A DNA stretch of 9,282 nt from Rhodospirillaceae bacterium (GCA_018663165.1 JABJES010000264.1:1-9282); one strand, 5' to 3'; positions 1 to 6,969 are shown, counted from the first letter of the stretch. Notes: generated by a model not told the origin, from the sequence alone. Made by a program: numbers and translations.

Positions 1-119
1 GCCTGATCACTGATATTAAAGGGACTTATCTCGCAATAAACGCCACATTCCCGCACACGCCGGGCGATGAGCTGGGTCACCTGAGAACCGAAATCTAATA
101 TAAGGACACGTTGGCTCAT
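1..119 (-). CDS. guaA: GMP synthase (glutamine-hydrolysing), N-terminal fragment
   Basis: Seen: an ATG at 117-119 opens a frame running off the left edge after 39 codons. It reads MSQRVLILDFGSQVTQLIAR and continues RRVRECGVYCEI. Known: the [LI]DFGSQ[VYT]xQLIARRVRE motif is the start of the class I glutamine amidotransferase domain of GuaA, which aminates XMP to GMP with glutamine and ATP in the cytoplasm. Both catalytic domains lie mostly outside the window, so intactness cannot be judged. Context: it follows rsmB and guaB on the same strand, and guaB makes its substrate XMP. I see no strong Shine-Dalgarno sequence or convincing promoter in the 88 bases before the ATG, so it may be read from upstream. 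Confidence 0.95.
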   Translation of the reverse strand, partial: MSQRVLILDFGSQVTQLIARRVRECGVYCEISPFNISDQ

Positions 120-207
120 CTGTTGCCGTCAAACCGAGTAAAAGGAAGCGCGACCATAAACCATCTCGCCATCCGTCTCCACCCTTAAGCAGGGGAGCCG
201 GACGGTT

Positions 208-1551
208 TTACCCCCGACGTTCAAGAATTGCCGTAAAGAAGCCATCAGTGCCGTTTTGCGCCGGTGTAAGAAGAAGGAACTCGCCATCCCCCGGACAAGG
301 CCCGGCCCCCTTAATCGCCCCTAAAGTCTCGGCCCAGATTTGTCGCACCGGCACCGGGGAAAATTCAGGATGGGCCTTGATAAACCCGGCAATGACATCT
401 TCGTTTTCTTCCGCCAGAAGAGAGCAGGTTGCATAGACAAGACGTCCACCTGGCCGAACCAGTCCGGCGACACGCTCAAGGATTTCGCCCTGGCGGATAG
501 CGTGCTGCTCAATGTCTTGCATCGTCAGCCGCCAGCGGGCACCGGGATTACGCCGCCAGGCCCCGAGCCCCGAACAGGGTGCATCAACCAGAACCCGGTC
601 AAATTCTCCTTCATGAGCCTGTTCCCACAAATTATCCTTTTCCGACAGAACCTGTAATTCGACGTTATGGGCCCTGGCCCGCTTGAGGCGGGGCGGAAGA
701 CCAGAAAGACGTTTCTCCGATGTATCAAGTGCGAAGATATATCCCTTGTTCTCCATTGCCGCGGCAAGAGCGAGGGTCTTTCCGCCGCCACCGGCACAGT
801 AATCGACAACCCGCATCCCCGACTTAGCCCCGACAAGCAGGGCGATGATTTGCGAGCCTTCATCCTGAACCTCGACCAAACCGTCCTGCATCGCCTTGAG
901 ATGGTCAATCCGCTGATGGCCAAGGCTTCTCAGCCCCCAGGGAGAGATCGTGGTCGGCAACGTTTCCACCCCCTGGGCGGCGAGCACATCTTTCACATGA
1001 TCGGCGCTGGGCTTGAGCATATTCACCCGCAGATCAAGAGTCGCGCGGGTATTGAGCGCCGACATCTCGGCCTCAAGCTGTTCACCGAAAACCCGGGACA
1101 GAGACGGGGTAAGCCAGGCCGGGTAATTGGCCCGCACATCCGGAGTCTGGGCAGGGTCTAAAAGGGATTTGCCGGACAGCGCCTCGACCAAGGTGCTTTC
1201 GCCCTCATCCAGCGGCACCGGCCCATAGGTACCCCCGACCTTAAAGAGGTCCGTCACCGCTTCCACTGTCTCGTCATTGATGATCAAGAGTGCTGCAAGC
1301 ACCCTTTCTCTGGATGTCACCGGCCCCTCGCCCACCGACTCTTCACCCTTGGTCTGAACAATCCACCAATCAAGCGCCGCACGGGCGCGCAGGATGTCGT
1401 AAACCTGGCCAGTGATCATTTTACGATCCTTGGAACCGGCATAGCGACGGGAACGGAAATAGGTTGAGATCAAACGATCAACTGGTGCGCCATCGTTCTC
1501 CATGCAATCAAGCAGATCAATAACAGCCTTGATACGGGCGCCGGGCGTCAT
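208..1551 (-). CDS. rsmB: RsmB/NOP-family SAM-dependent rRNA (cytosine-5) methyltransferase
   Basis: A 447-residue protein, close to the usual RsmB length (about 430-450). Seen: an N-terminal helical region to about residue 140 in the position of the NusB-like RNA-binding domain; then a Rossmann methyltransferase with SAM motif I VVDYCAGGGGKTLALAA (248-264), motif IV VDAPCSGLGAWRRNP (322-336) with Cys326, and motif VI YATCSLLAEENE (373-384) with Cys376. Known: NOP/RsmB enzymes use two cysteines, the TCS one as nucleophile and the PCSG one for product release. Both are present, so it should be active. Inference: the target is m5C in 16S rRNA (position 967 in E. coli); paralogues modify other sites, so the exact base is uncertain. 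The ATG at 1549-1551 has AGGA a few bases upstream. It lies 57 bases after guaB and 88 before guaA. Confidence 0.88.
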   Translation of the reverse strand: MTPGARIKAVIDLLDCMENDGAPVDRLISTYFRSRRYAGSKDRKMITGQVYDILRARAALDWWIVQTKGEESVGEGPVTSRERVLAALLIINDETVEAVTDLFKVGGTYGPVPLDEGESTLVEALSGKSLLDPAQTPDVRANYPAWLTPSLSRVFGEQLEAEMSALNTRATLDLRVNMLKPSADHVKDVLAAQGVETLPTTISPWGLRSLGHQRIDHLKAMQDGLVEVQDEGSQIIALLVGAKSGMRVVDYCAGGGGKTLALAAAMENKGYIFALDTSEKRLSGLPPRLKRARAHNVELQVLSEKDNLWEQAHEGEFDRVLVDAPCSGLGAWRRNPGARWRLTMQDIEQHAIRQGEILERVAGLVRPGGRLVYATCSLLAEENEDVIAGFIKAHPEFSPVPVRQIWAETLGAIKGAGPCPGDGEFLLLTPAQNGTDGFFTAILERRG

Positions 1552-1592
1552 CGTTTTTCCTATCGCTAAAAAATTTAAGAATATGTCGGCGT

Positions 1593-1610
1593 AAAAAACG
1601 CCAGGGCGTT
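1593..1610 (-). terminator. Weak intrinsic terminator after guaB
   Basis: Read on the minus strand, AACGC-CCTG-GCGTT is followed at once by T residues (six T at 1598-1593, two of them in the stem). The 5-bp stem starts inside the guaB stop codon. It is short, so part of the transcription probably continues into rsmB, whose ATG lies 42 bases further on and which has no obvious promoter of its own. Confidence 0.4.
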
Positions 1611-3072
1611 AATTCTTTGGCCGGTAATTAGGGGATTCGCGGGTAATCGACACGTCATGGACATGGCTTTCGGTCAGGCCTGCTCCGGTGATTTTCCGGA
1701 ATGTACAGTTCTTCCGCATATCGGAAATCGACCCATTGCCGGTATAGCCCATGGCCGCCCTTAAGCCCCCGATAAGCTGGTGGATGACATTTGAGACCGG
1801 CCCCTTATAGGGCACCCGGCCTTCGACCCCTTCGGGCACCAGCTTGAGGCTGTCAGAGACTTCCTCCTGAAAATAACGGTCGGCCGAGCCCCCCGCCATG
1901 GCCCCCACAGAGCCCATGCCACGATAGGATTTATACGAGCGCCCCTGAAAGAGGAATACCTCGCCAGGGCTTTCCTCTGTGCCAGCCAGAAGTGACCCGA
2001 TCATAACGCTGGTCGCCCCCGCAGCAATCGCCTTGGCAAGATCACCGGAAAACTTGATGCCACCATCAGCAATCAGGGGAATGTTTTTCTTCCCGCAAAC
2101 CTGCCCCACATCGAGAATAGCCTGAAGCTGAGGCACACCGACACCGGCAACCATGCGCGTCGTGCAGATGGAACCGGGACCGATACCGACCTTGACGGCA
2201 TCGGCACCGGCCTCGATCAGGGCTTGTGCCGCGTCGGCCGTAGCGATATTGCCGCCAATGACCTGAGCATGATTATTCAATTTTTTAATCTCACGGACAG
2301 TATCGATGACACCGGCGGAATGGCCATGGGCGGTATCGACGATAACCACATCCACTTCGACATCCAACAGCGCCTCAGCCCTGGCAATACCGTTCTTCCC
2401 AACCCCGGTGGCGGCGGCGACCCTAAGGCGCTCTTTCTCGTCCTTACAGGCATCGGGATAACGTTGGGATTTTTCGATATCTTTAACTGTGATCAGGCCG
2501 ATACAGCGGTAAGCCTTGTCAACAACGATCAGCTTTTCAATGCGGTGCTGATGCAAGAGACGCTTGGCTTCATCGCGATCAACCTCTTCGGTGACAGTGA
2601 CCAGATTCTCGTGAGTCATGAGTTCACTCACCGGCTGGGACATATTAGTCGCAAAACGCACATCCCGGTTGGTGAGAATGCCGACCAGCTTGCCGCTGTC
2701 ATGCTCGACCACGGGAATACCGGAAATCCCGTTCTCCAACATCAGTTGCAGGGCATCAGCAAGAGGCCGCTCGGGAGGAATGGTCACCGGATTAACGACA
2801 ATACCGGATTCGAATTTTTTCACCATCCGGACCTCATCGGCCTGGGCCTGGATATCAAGATTTTTATGGATGACCCCGACCCCGCCGAGCTGCGCCATGG
2901 CAATGGCCAGCTTACTCTCGGTTACCGTATCCATGGCAGAAGAGAGGAGCGGAATGCCCAGTTCTATCGATTGTGTAAGATAGGTGGTCGTATCGGCGTC
3001 GGCAGGCAGGACCGAGGATGCGGCCGGAACCAGCAATACGTCGTCAAAGGTGAGCGCTTCCTCGATCTTCAT
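1609..3072 (-). CDS. guaB: Inosine-5'-monophosphate dehydrogenase
   Basis: Oxidises IMP to XMP with NAD+, the committed step of GMP synthesis. The 487 residues match the family length. Seen: N-terminal LTFDDVLLVPA (7-17); a tandem CBS (Bateman) module at about 93-205 inserted in the TIM barrel; the catalytic and K+-binding loop GIGPGSICTT (296-305) with nucleophile Cys303; the phosphate-binding stretch IADGGIK (334-340); the flap YRGMGS (383-388); and the Arg-Tyr pair DRYFQEE (398-404) that activates water. All key residues are present, so the enzyme looks intact. Start: ATG at 3070-3072 with GAGGAG at 3083-3078, 5 bases away. Known: CBS modules in this family bind adenine and guanine nucleotides and control activity allosterically. 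The predicted leader (about 20 nt) is too short for a purine riboswitch. Confidence 0.98.
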   Translation of the reverse strand: MKIEEALTFDDVLLVPAASSVLPADADTTTYLTQSIELGIPLLSSAMDTVTESKLAIAMAQLGGVGVIHKNLDIQAQADEVRMVKKFESGIVVNPVTIPPERPLADALQLMLENGISGIPVVEHDSGKLVGILTNRDVRFATNMSQPVSELMTHENLVTVTEEVDRDEAKRLLHQHRIEKLIVVDKAYRCIGLITVKDIEKSQRYPDACKDEKERLRVAAATGVGKNGIARAEALLDVEVDVVIVDTAHGHSAGVIDTVREIKKLNNHAQVIGGNIATADAAQALIEAGADAVKVGIGPGSICTTRMVAGVGVPQLQAILDVGQVCGKKNIPLIADGGIKFSGDLAKAIAAGATSVMIGSLLAGTEESPGEVFLFQGRSYKSYRGMGSVGAMAGGSADRYFQEEVSDSLKLVPEGVEGRVPYKGPVSNVIHQLIGGLRAAMGYTGNGSISDMRKNCTFRKITGAGLTESHVHDVSITRESPNYRPKN

Positions 3073-3098
3073 GACGTCTCCTCAACAGATTGGCGCGC

Positions 3099-3126
3099 AT
3101 CATACACATCGTGAAAGGAAAGCCAA
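3099..3126 (-). promoter_or_regulatory. Sigma70-type promoter of guaB
   Basis: On the minus strand: -35 TTGGCT (3126-3121), 16-base spacer, -10 TATGAT (3104-3099). TATGAT matches the consensus at 5 of 6 positions and TTGGCT at 4 of 6. Transcription should start near 3092, giving a leader of about 20 nt that holds the guaB ribosome site. Confidence 0.6.
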
Positions 3127-3175
3127 GAAAATGCGGGATATCAGGTAATCTAAATTTTTATCCCGGCTGGCCCTC

Positions 3176-3205
3176 TTGTTTTTTGTTCGCCAATCAATAG
3201 ATAGT
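3176..3205 (+). promoter_or_regulatory. Possible promoter of the host-attachment family gene
   Basis: TTGTTT (3176-3181), an 18-base spacer and GATAGT (3200-3205) lie about 30 bases before the plus-strand ATG at 3236. They diverge from the guaB promoter about 50 bases away. The match is only moderate and the spacer is long, so this is tentative. Confidence 0.3.
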
Positions 3206-3235
3206 GAATAGTCATCCTCATAAGGGAAAAAAACA

Positions 3236-3718
3236 ATGACAACCGACCCAAACAGTCCTTCACATCATAAATCTATAAACACATGGATTCTCGTCTGTGA
3301 CGGCGCAAAAGGGCGTATTTTCCTAAATTCCGGGCCAGGAAAGGGCTTAAGCGCCGTTAACCGCGCCCAATACCAGTCAGATCATGCAAAAACCAGCGAT
3401 ATAGGCAGCGAAAGGCCTGGTCGCACCCACGAGCGCGCCAATTCCGCCCGTCACGCCATGGAACCCAGGGTTGACTGGCACGAATTTGAAAAAAAGGAAT
3501 TTGCCAAAAGCCTGGCCGGCATTCTCGACAAAGCGGCCGGGGAAAATGCCTTTGACCGGCTTGTTCTCGTCGCCCCACCGAAAACCTTAGGTGAACTCCG
3601 CACCTGTCTGGGCGCTCAAGCCGCCAAACGTATCCATGGAGAGATCGGCAAGGACTTGACCCAAATGGCGGAACACGAGCTTCAACCCTATCTTGAAGCT
3701 GCGGGGGTGATTGTATAG
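3236..3718 (+). CDS. Host attachment family protein (baeRF, eRF1-like superfamily)
   Basis: 160 residues with the typical pattern of the 'protein required for attachment to host cells' family: TWILVCDGAKGRIF (16-29), GPGKGL (33-38), SDIGSERPGR (54-63), RHAMEP (72-77), FDRLVLVAPPKTLGELR (106-122) and KDLT (139-142). Known: the family takes its name from an Agrobacterium attachment phenotype and is related to bacterial/archaeal eRF1-like (baeRF) domains, which suggests a link to ribosomes or RNA; the biochemical role is not settled. No signal peptide or membrane segment is seen, so the protein should be cytoplasmic. Start: ATG with AAGGGA 8 bases upstream. It is the only protein gene on the plus strand, divergent from guaB and convergent with rlmE, with only 13 bases to the rlmE stop. 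Compared with the core motif starting at about residue 15, the polar first 14 residues look like an extension. Confidence 0.85.
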   Translation: MTTDPNSPSHHKSINTWILVCDGAKGRIFLNSGPGKGLSAVNRAQYQSDHAKTSDIGSERPGRTHERANSARHAMEPRVDWHEFEKKEFAKSLAGILDKAAGENAFDRLVLVAPPKTLGELRTCLGAQAAKRIHGEIGKDLTQMAEHELQPYLEAAGVIV

Positions 3719-3731
3719 GGACAATTTTAGC

Positions 3732-4451
3732 CTAGTCTTTGCTCGCCTCATCCTTATCCCCTCGAAAACCGATAGCGATAACATAGGTTTCGGCAGATTC
3801 CTTGCGGCTGGCCGGGGGTTTAAAGTGCTTTACCGATTTGAACAAGCCCTTCATGGCAAGCAACAATTCGCCCTGAGCCCCGCCTTGAAACACTTTGGCG
3901 ACAAAGACCCCGCCAGGAGCGAGGAGCTCACGGGCAATATCCAGAGCCGATTCGCAGAGCCCGACGATACGCAAGTGATCTGTCGGTGGATGGCCAGTGG
4001 TAGACGGAGCCATATCGCTTAAAACAATATCAGCAGAGCCACCCAATTCATCTTTGATCTGCGCCAACATCTCATCGGTTTCGGCATCGCCGTGGAGGAT
4101 GACAGCGCCAGCCATGGCATCTACTTCCTGCAAATCAACCGCTACTAACAGGCCCTGTTTATCCTTATCCCGGCCCATCGCATTAATCTTTTCAACCGCA
4201 ATCTGAGTCCAGCCCCCCGGCGCTGCGCCAAGATCAACAACCCTGGCACCGGGGTGAAAGAAATGAAATTTATCATCGATCTGCAAGATCTTGAAGGCAG
4301 CCCGCGAGCGGTATCCTTTTTGCTGCGCCTCGGCCACATAGGGGTCGTTAAGCTGGCGCTGAAGCCAACGGGTAGAAGAAGTCTTTCTCCGCTTTGCCGT
4401 CTTCACCCGGACCTTGAGACTATGGCCATCCGGTCTGCCCCGGGTCGCCAT
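3732..4451 (-). CDS. rlmE: 23S rRNA (uridine-2'-O-)-methyltransferase RlmE (FtsJ)
   Basis: Methylates the 2'-OH of a uridine in the A loop of 23S rRNA (U2552 in E. coli) during late 50S assembly. Seen: 239 residues, longer than E. coli RlmE (209) mainly through a basic N-terminal arm of about 25 residues; YRSRAAFK (47-54); SAM motif VVDLGAAPGGW (71-81); and the catalytic K-D-K-E tetrad, which I place at Lys54, Asp146 (SDMAP), Lys186 (FVAKVFQGG) and Glu221 (SAETYVIA). All four are present, so it should be active. Start: the ATG at 4451-4449 overlaps the TGA of ppx by one base. GGAGG at 4463-4459, inside the last ppx codons, gives a 7-base spacing. This arrangement implies translational coupling with ppx. 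I see no clear terminator after the TAG. Confidence 0.95.
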   Translation of the reverse strand: MATRGRPDGHSLKVRVKTAKRRKTSSTRWLQRQLNDPYVAEAQQKGYRSRAAFKILQIDDKFHFFHPGARVVDLGAAPGGWTQIAVEKINAMGRDKDKQGLLVAVDLQEVDAMAGAVILHGDAETDEMLAQIKDELGGSADIVLSDMAPSTTGHPPTDHLRIVGLCESALDIARELLAPGGVFVAKVFQGGAQGELLLAMKGLFKSVKHFKPPASRKESAETYVIAIGFRGDKDEASKD

Positions 4452-5548
4452 CAGGAGGCCTCCGGCACGAGAGAAGATACAGAGCGGCGGGGCGGAAAGG
4501 CGTAAGGACTCCCGTTTGAGCCGACCTGCAAAGCTTCCTTAAACAGGCCAAGAAGAATGCCTTCGCGCAACCCTCTATCGGCAACCCGCAGCCTTTCCAA
4601 CGGCCATTTCCGGCATAAAGCCGCGAGTATGGCGCAACCGGCAACGACAAGATCTGCCCGCTGGGGGCCGATGCAGGACAAGGCCGCCCGATCCCCGTTC
4701 TCCATCTCAACCAGATCACGGCTGATACTCTCTATTTTATCAAATGTGAGATATGAGCCGTCCACCTTGCTGCGATTATAGTTATCAAGCTCCATATTGA
4801 GGGCTGAAAGGGTCGTCACCGTCCCTGAAGTGCCGAGCATCTGAACCTCTCCATCGCCGATCCTTTGGGTAATCTCATGGCGGCGGTCAAATCCGTCAAG
4901 ATGATCGTAAACATGATCAACAATCTTGATATAAGCCTCATCCATACTGCGTCCATCAACATCCTCCGACAAAGTAACAACGCCAAAGGGAAGAGAAAGC
5001 CAGTCCAGCCGGGTTGCCTGTCCATCCTCACTCAGAGAAAGCCACATCAGCTCTGTGCTGCCACCACCGATGTCGAACATCAGCCCATGGCTCAGTTGCC
5101 GCTCAAAAAGAGGCATACAGCCCTCAAGGGCCAGCCTGGTTTCCTCATCAGAGGAAATTATTTCGATTTCAAAGCCCGCCACTTCACGTACCTGGTCAAG
5201 AAATTGAGCACAGTTTGACGCTCTTCGGCAGGCTTCCGTCGCAACGCAGCGGGCATAAGAGACACCGTTACGATGCATTTTTTCCGCGCAGACCTTCAAG
5301 GCGTCAAGGGTGCGATCAATCGCCTTCTGGGACAAATGCCCCGTAGTTCCAAGGCCTTCTCCGAGTCTCACAATACGAGAATAGGAATCGACAACGTGAA
5401 AACCATTGGCCTGAGGGCGAGCCACGAGAAGCCTGCAACTGTTCGTTCCAAGATCAAGGGCAGCGAAATTCTCACCATTCCCATTACCAGCGCCACCTCG
5501 CCGCTTGGACGAGCGAAAAGATCCGCGAATATTTGCGTAAGCAGCCAC
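4451..5548 (-). CDS. Ppx/GppA-family phosphatase
   Basis: Exopolyphosphatase / guanosine pentaphosphate phosphohydrolase family, with the ASKHA (actin-like ATPase) fold. Seen: phosphate-1 motif FAALDLGTNSCRLLVA (28-43), acidic ISSDEETRL (131-139) carrying the expected catalytic glutamate, phosphate-2 motif MFDIGGGSTEL (157-167), adenosine-type motif MLGTSGTVTTL (237-247), then PQRADLVVAG (295-304) and ADRGLREGIL (323-332). At 365 residues it is the short, two-domain form and lacks the C-terminal helical domains of E. coli Ppx (about 510). Known: family members degrade polyphosphate and/or convert pppGpp to ppGpp; which one applies cannot be read from sequence. Start: GTG at 5548-5546 with GGGGAGG 8 bases upstream; the first 26 residues are a basic, Gly-rich tail before the fold. 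It is coupled to rlmE downstream. Its leader is unusually structured. Confidence 0.93.
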   Translation of the reverse strand: MAAYANIRGSFRSSKRRGGAGNGNGENFAALDLGTNSCRLLVARPQANGFHVVDSYSRIVRLGEGLGTTGHLSQKAIDRTLDALKVCAEKMHRNGVSYARCVATEACRRASNCAQFLDQVREVAGFEIEIISSDEETRLALEGCMPLFERQLSHGLMFDIGGGSTELMWLSLSEDGQATRLDWLSLPFGVVTLSEDVDGRSMDEAYIKIVDHVYDHLDGFDRRHEITQRIGDGEVQMLGTSGTVTTLSALNMELDNYNRSKVDGSYLTFDKIESISRDLVEMENGDRAALSCIGPQRADLVVAGCAILAALCRKWPLERLRVADRGLREGILLGLFKEALQVGSNGSPYAFPPRRSVSSLVPEAS

Positions 5549-5586
5549 CGGCCTTGCCTCCCCTAAGGGCCGGAGACCCAGTCTCC
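5546..5586 (-). promoter_or_regulatory. Structured leader around the ppx ribosome site
   Basis: On the minus strand two perfect 6-bp inverted repeats share two bases: GGAGAC-TGG-GTCTCC (5586-5572) and CCGGCC...GGCCGG (arms 5573-5568 and 5553-5548). The 14-base loop of the second holds the Shine-Dalgarno GGGGAGG (5563-5557), and its 3' arm ends on the first base of the GTG start codon. The two hairpins cannot both form fully. CTCC of the first could also pair with GGAG of the ribosome site. This looks suitable for controlling translation initiation, but that is inference. Confidence 0.4.
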
Positions 5587-5596
5587 AGCCTTGTTC

Positions 5597-5617
5597 TTAT
5601 CATTAAGGGGATGATAA
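5597..5617. promoter_or_regulatory. Perfect 7-bp dyad, possible operator
   Basis: TTATCAT (5597-5603), a 7-base spacer and ATGATAA (5611-5617) form a perfect 21-bp dyad between the divergent ppx and tRNA-Gln genes. It lies 49 bases before the ppx GTG. The size and symmetry suit a dimeric helix-turn-helix regulator. I do not recognise the motif and see no clear ppx promoter next to it. Confidence 0.35.
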
Positions 5618-5663
5618 CCGATTCCGCACGCCGCCGAAACGGATTTGCCATGGCAGGGATCAA

Positions 5664-5694
5664 TTGCGGCTACACAACGGGAAAGGCATATGTT
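5664..5694 (+). promoter_or_regulatory. Possible promoter of tRNA-Gln
   Basis: TTGCGG (5664-5669), a 19-base spacer and TATGTT (5689-5694) lie 27 bases before the tRNA 5' end. Position is right for a short precursor leader, but the spacer is longer than ideal. Confidence 0.35.
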
Positions 5695-5721
5695 AGTAGA
5701 AGGGCAAATCTGTTGCGCCGA

Positions 5722-5795
5722 TGGGGAATCGTCTAACGGTAGGACAGCGGTCTCTGACACCGTCAATCGTGGTTCGAATCCACGTTCCCCAGCCA
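5722..5795 (+). tRNA. tRNA-Gln (anticodon CTG)
   Basis: The acceptor stem TGGGGAA (5722-5728) pairs with TTCCCCA (5785-5791). The D arm is GTC-TAACGGTAG-GAC. The anticodon stem GCGGT/ACCGT encloses the loop CTCTGAC with anticodon CTG at 5754-5756, which decodes CAG. The T arm contains GGTTCGAATCC. The discriminator G is at 5792 and CCA is encoded at 5793-5795. A U1-A72 first pair is typical of bacterial glutamine tRNAs. The structure is complete with no unusual base, so the gene should be functional. It stands alone, divergent from ppx and convergent with the SPOR gene. Confidence 0.97.
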
Positions 5796-5800
5796 ACCAC

Positions 5801-5839
5801 AGGGCCAAATCCCGGCCTTCCAAACACCCCCTTGGTTTT
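5801..5839 (+). terminator. Possible terminator after tRNA-Gln
   Basis: AGGGCC-AAATCCC-GGCCTT (5801-5819, one G-U pair) is followed by a small CCAA/TTGG hairpin and TTTT (5836-5839). Each part is weak alone; together, 6 bases after the CCA end, they could end the tRNA transcript. The first hairpin also reads as a stem on the minus strand, after the SPOR gene. Confidence 0.3.
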
Positions 5840-5850
5840 CTGCCCGGCCC

Positions 5851-6819
5851 TTACTTACCCTTATCGGAAAGGACGACAAAGGCATCGATGCCCATGCCTT
5901 TGATGGTGGCGGCTTCTTTTTCCGCTTGCCCACGCTTGGCAAAGTGGCCGATGCGAACAAAACGCCATTGACGGCCTTTTTTATCAGTACTGGAATCTAT
6001 GTAAGGGGCCAGCCCCTTGGCCGCCATTTTCTTTGAAATCCGCTCTGCATTGCCCGGCTTCAAAAAAGCCCCGACCTGAACCGCATAGACCCGCTGTCCA
6101 ATCAGTTTGGACACAGGCGGCACCTCGGTCTGGGCAACCGGAGGAGAAGACATCTCCTGCGGCCCGGCGACAGGAGGGGGCGGAATGGAAGGGGGCGGAA
6201 TGGAAGGTGCCGGCATCGGCTCGGCAGACATCACCGGTGCCTGGGACCAGGCCGATGGATCGACCTCAAGCAAAAGCTTTGTCGAATCCAGCTTGCTCTG
6301 CACAAATTGAAAATATCCGGTGATCTTTAAATGGTCCCACTCATCTTCGAGAGGGAGGATGATTTCAGACGATGTGCCAAAATTTTGGGGAATGACCGAA
6401 GATGTAACGATCTCGATCGGCGCATCAGATGCGCTCTGCTCATCCCAGGATGAGAGTCCCAGATCGAAACGGGTCGACACCTCATAAACGGGTGATGAAA
6501 GAGAATAATCAACACCTGAAACGACAACGAAATCGCTGCCAATTTCCGTAACGCTGTATTTAAAGCTCAACGCCTCATCATTAGGGGGGGAATTTAAAAA
6601 AGCCTCTTCCAGAGCCTTTATGATGTCCACCTCAGAGGCACCGGCGATGGTCACCATCGGGGTCGCAATCTGTGGCATGACCTCAGGCGGCTCATCACTA
6701 AAAAAATCGACGGAAAAAAGATCATCCGGAAAGATGTTATCAAGGCCCAAAAATCCGCACCCGGAGACAAACACCGCCAAAAACGGGGCTAAAAATCTTA
6801 CTCCCCTTTGACCCAACAC
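5851..6819 (-). CDS. SPOR-domain lipoprotein
   Basis: 322 residues. Seen: a short signal with hydrophobic core FLAPFLAVFVSGC and a lipobox VSGC placing the lipidated cysteine at residue 21; a middle part (about 45-190) rich in predicted strands that I do not recognise; a Pro-rich linker (about 202-236); and a C-terminal SPOR domain (about 243-318) with VYAVQVGAFLKPGNAERI and the late WRFVRIGHFAKRGQAEKE. Known: SPOR domains bind septal peptidoglycan stripped of stem peptides. Inference: an outer- or inner-membrane lipoprotein reaching the cell wall, perhaps at the division site. The residue after Cys is Gly, not Asp, so the inner-membrane retention rule known in enterics would not apply. Start: GTG at 6819-6817 with GAGGGG 8 bases upstream; the next codon, TTG, could also serve. 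It is not an obvious RlpA, FtsN or DedD. Confidence 0.85.
   Translation of the reverse strand: MLGQRGVRFLAPFLAVFVSGCGFLGLDNIFPDDLFSVDFFSDEPPEVMPQIATPMVTIAGASEVDIIKALEEAFLNSPPNDEALSFKYSVTEIGSDFVVVSGVDYSLSSPVYEVSTRFDLGLSSWDEQSASDAPIEIVTSSVIPQNFGTSSEIILPLEDEWDHLKITGYFQFVQSKLDSTKLLLEVDPSAWSQAPVMSAEPMPAPSIPPPSIPPPPVAGPQEMSSPPVAQTEVPPVSKLIGQRVYAVQVGAFLKPGNAERISKKMAAKGLAPYIDSSTDKKGRQWRFVRIGHFAKRGQAEKEAATIKGMGIDAFVVLSDKGK
6176..6205 (-). repeat. 15-bp exact tandem duplication in the SPOR linker
   Basis: The plus-strand unit GGGGGCGGAATGGAA occurs twice in a row. It codes for the repeated Ser-Ile-Pro-Pro-Pro of the linker, in frame, so copy-number changes would only alter linker length by 5 residues. 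Confidence 0.9.
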
Positions 6820-6851
6820 CTTTTTCGCCCCTCAAAATGACCCAATTTTTC

Positions 6852-6880
6852 ACAATACATAGTAGTTTGAGCAGGATCAA
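6852..6880 (-). promoter_or_regulatory. Sigma70-type promoter of the SPOR lipoprotein gene
   Basis: On the minus strand: TTGATC (6880-6875), 17-base spacer, TATTGT (6857-6852). It lies 33 bases before the GTG and just after the terminator of the preceding gene, so the SPOR gene appears to be a separate unit. Confidence 0.5.
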
Positions 6881-6894
6881 CCACCATACCTAGG

Positions 6895-6943
6895 AAAAAA
6901 CCCGCAAAAGAGTTCCCACAAAGGTGTTTTTTGAACTGGGCGG
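6895..6943 (-). terminator. Terminator-like structure after the 86-aa gene
   Basis: On the minus strand CCGC (6943-6940) pairs with GCGG (6905-6902), AGTTC (6937-6933) with GAACT (6915-6911), and an inner CAC/GTG may form. One G after the outer stem comes a run of six T (6900-6895). The stem has an internal loop, so strength is uncertain. Confidence 0.45.
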
Positions 6944-6969
6944 TTAAATGGGCTGGCTCTCCGCTGAGC

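Noticed and set aside
173..205. Imperfect hairpin (CCGTC/GACGG with an inner CTCC/GGAG) between rsmB and guaA
   Set aside because: No T run follows on the minus strand and the inner stem has mismatches, so neither terminator nor riboswitch can be supported.
525..1161. Several open frames in other frames of rsmB, on both strands
   Set aside because: The rsmB frame carries all methyltransferase motifs; the others are composition shadows.
3073..3098. Purine riboswitch in front of guaB
   Set aside because: The predicted leader is about 20 nt, too short for an aptamer.
2224..3114. Long open frame (296 codons) on the plus strand
   Set aside because: It lies antisense to guaB, whose protein motifs are complete; the plus-strand product shows no recognisable family and is a by-product of guaB codon use.
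3710..3728. ATTGT-N6-ACAAT then TTT at the end of the host-attachment gene
   Set aside because: The stem is 5 bp and almost all A-T, too weak to call a terminator.
5722..5795. tRNA-Gln as an integration site for a genomic island covering 5800-9282
   Set aside because: I found no repeat of the tRNA 3' end elsewhere in the window and no integrase gene; the right-hand boundary may lie outside, so this stays unproven.
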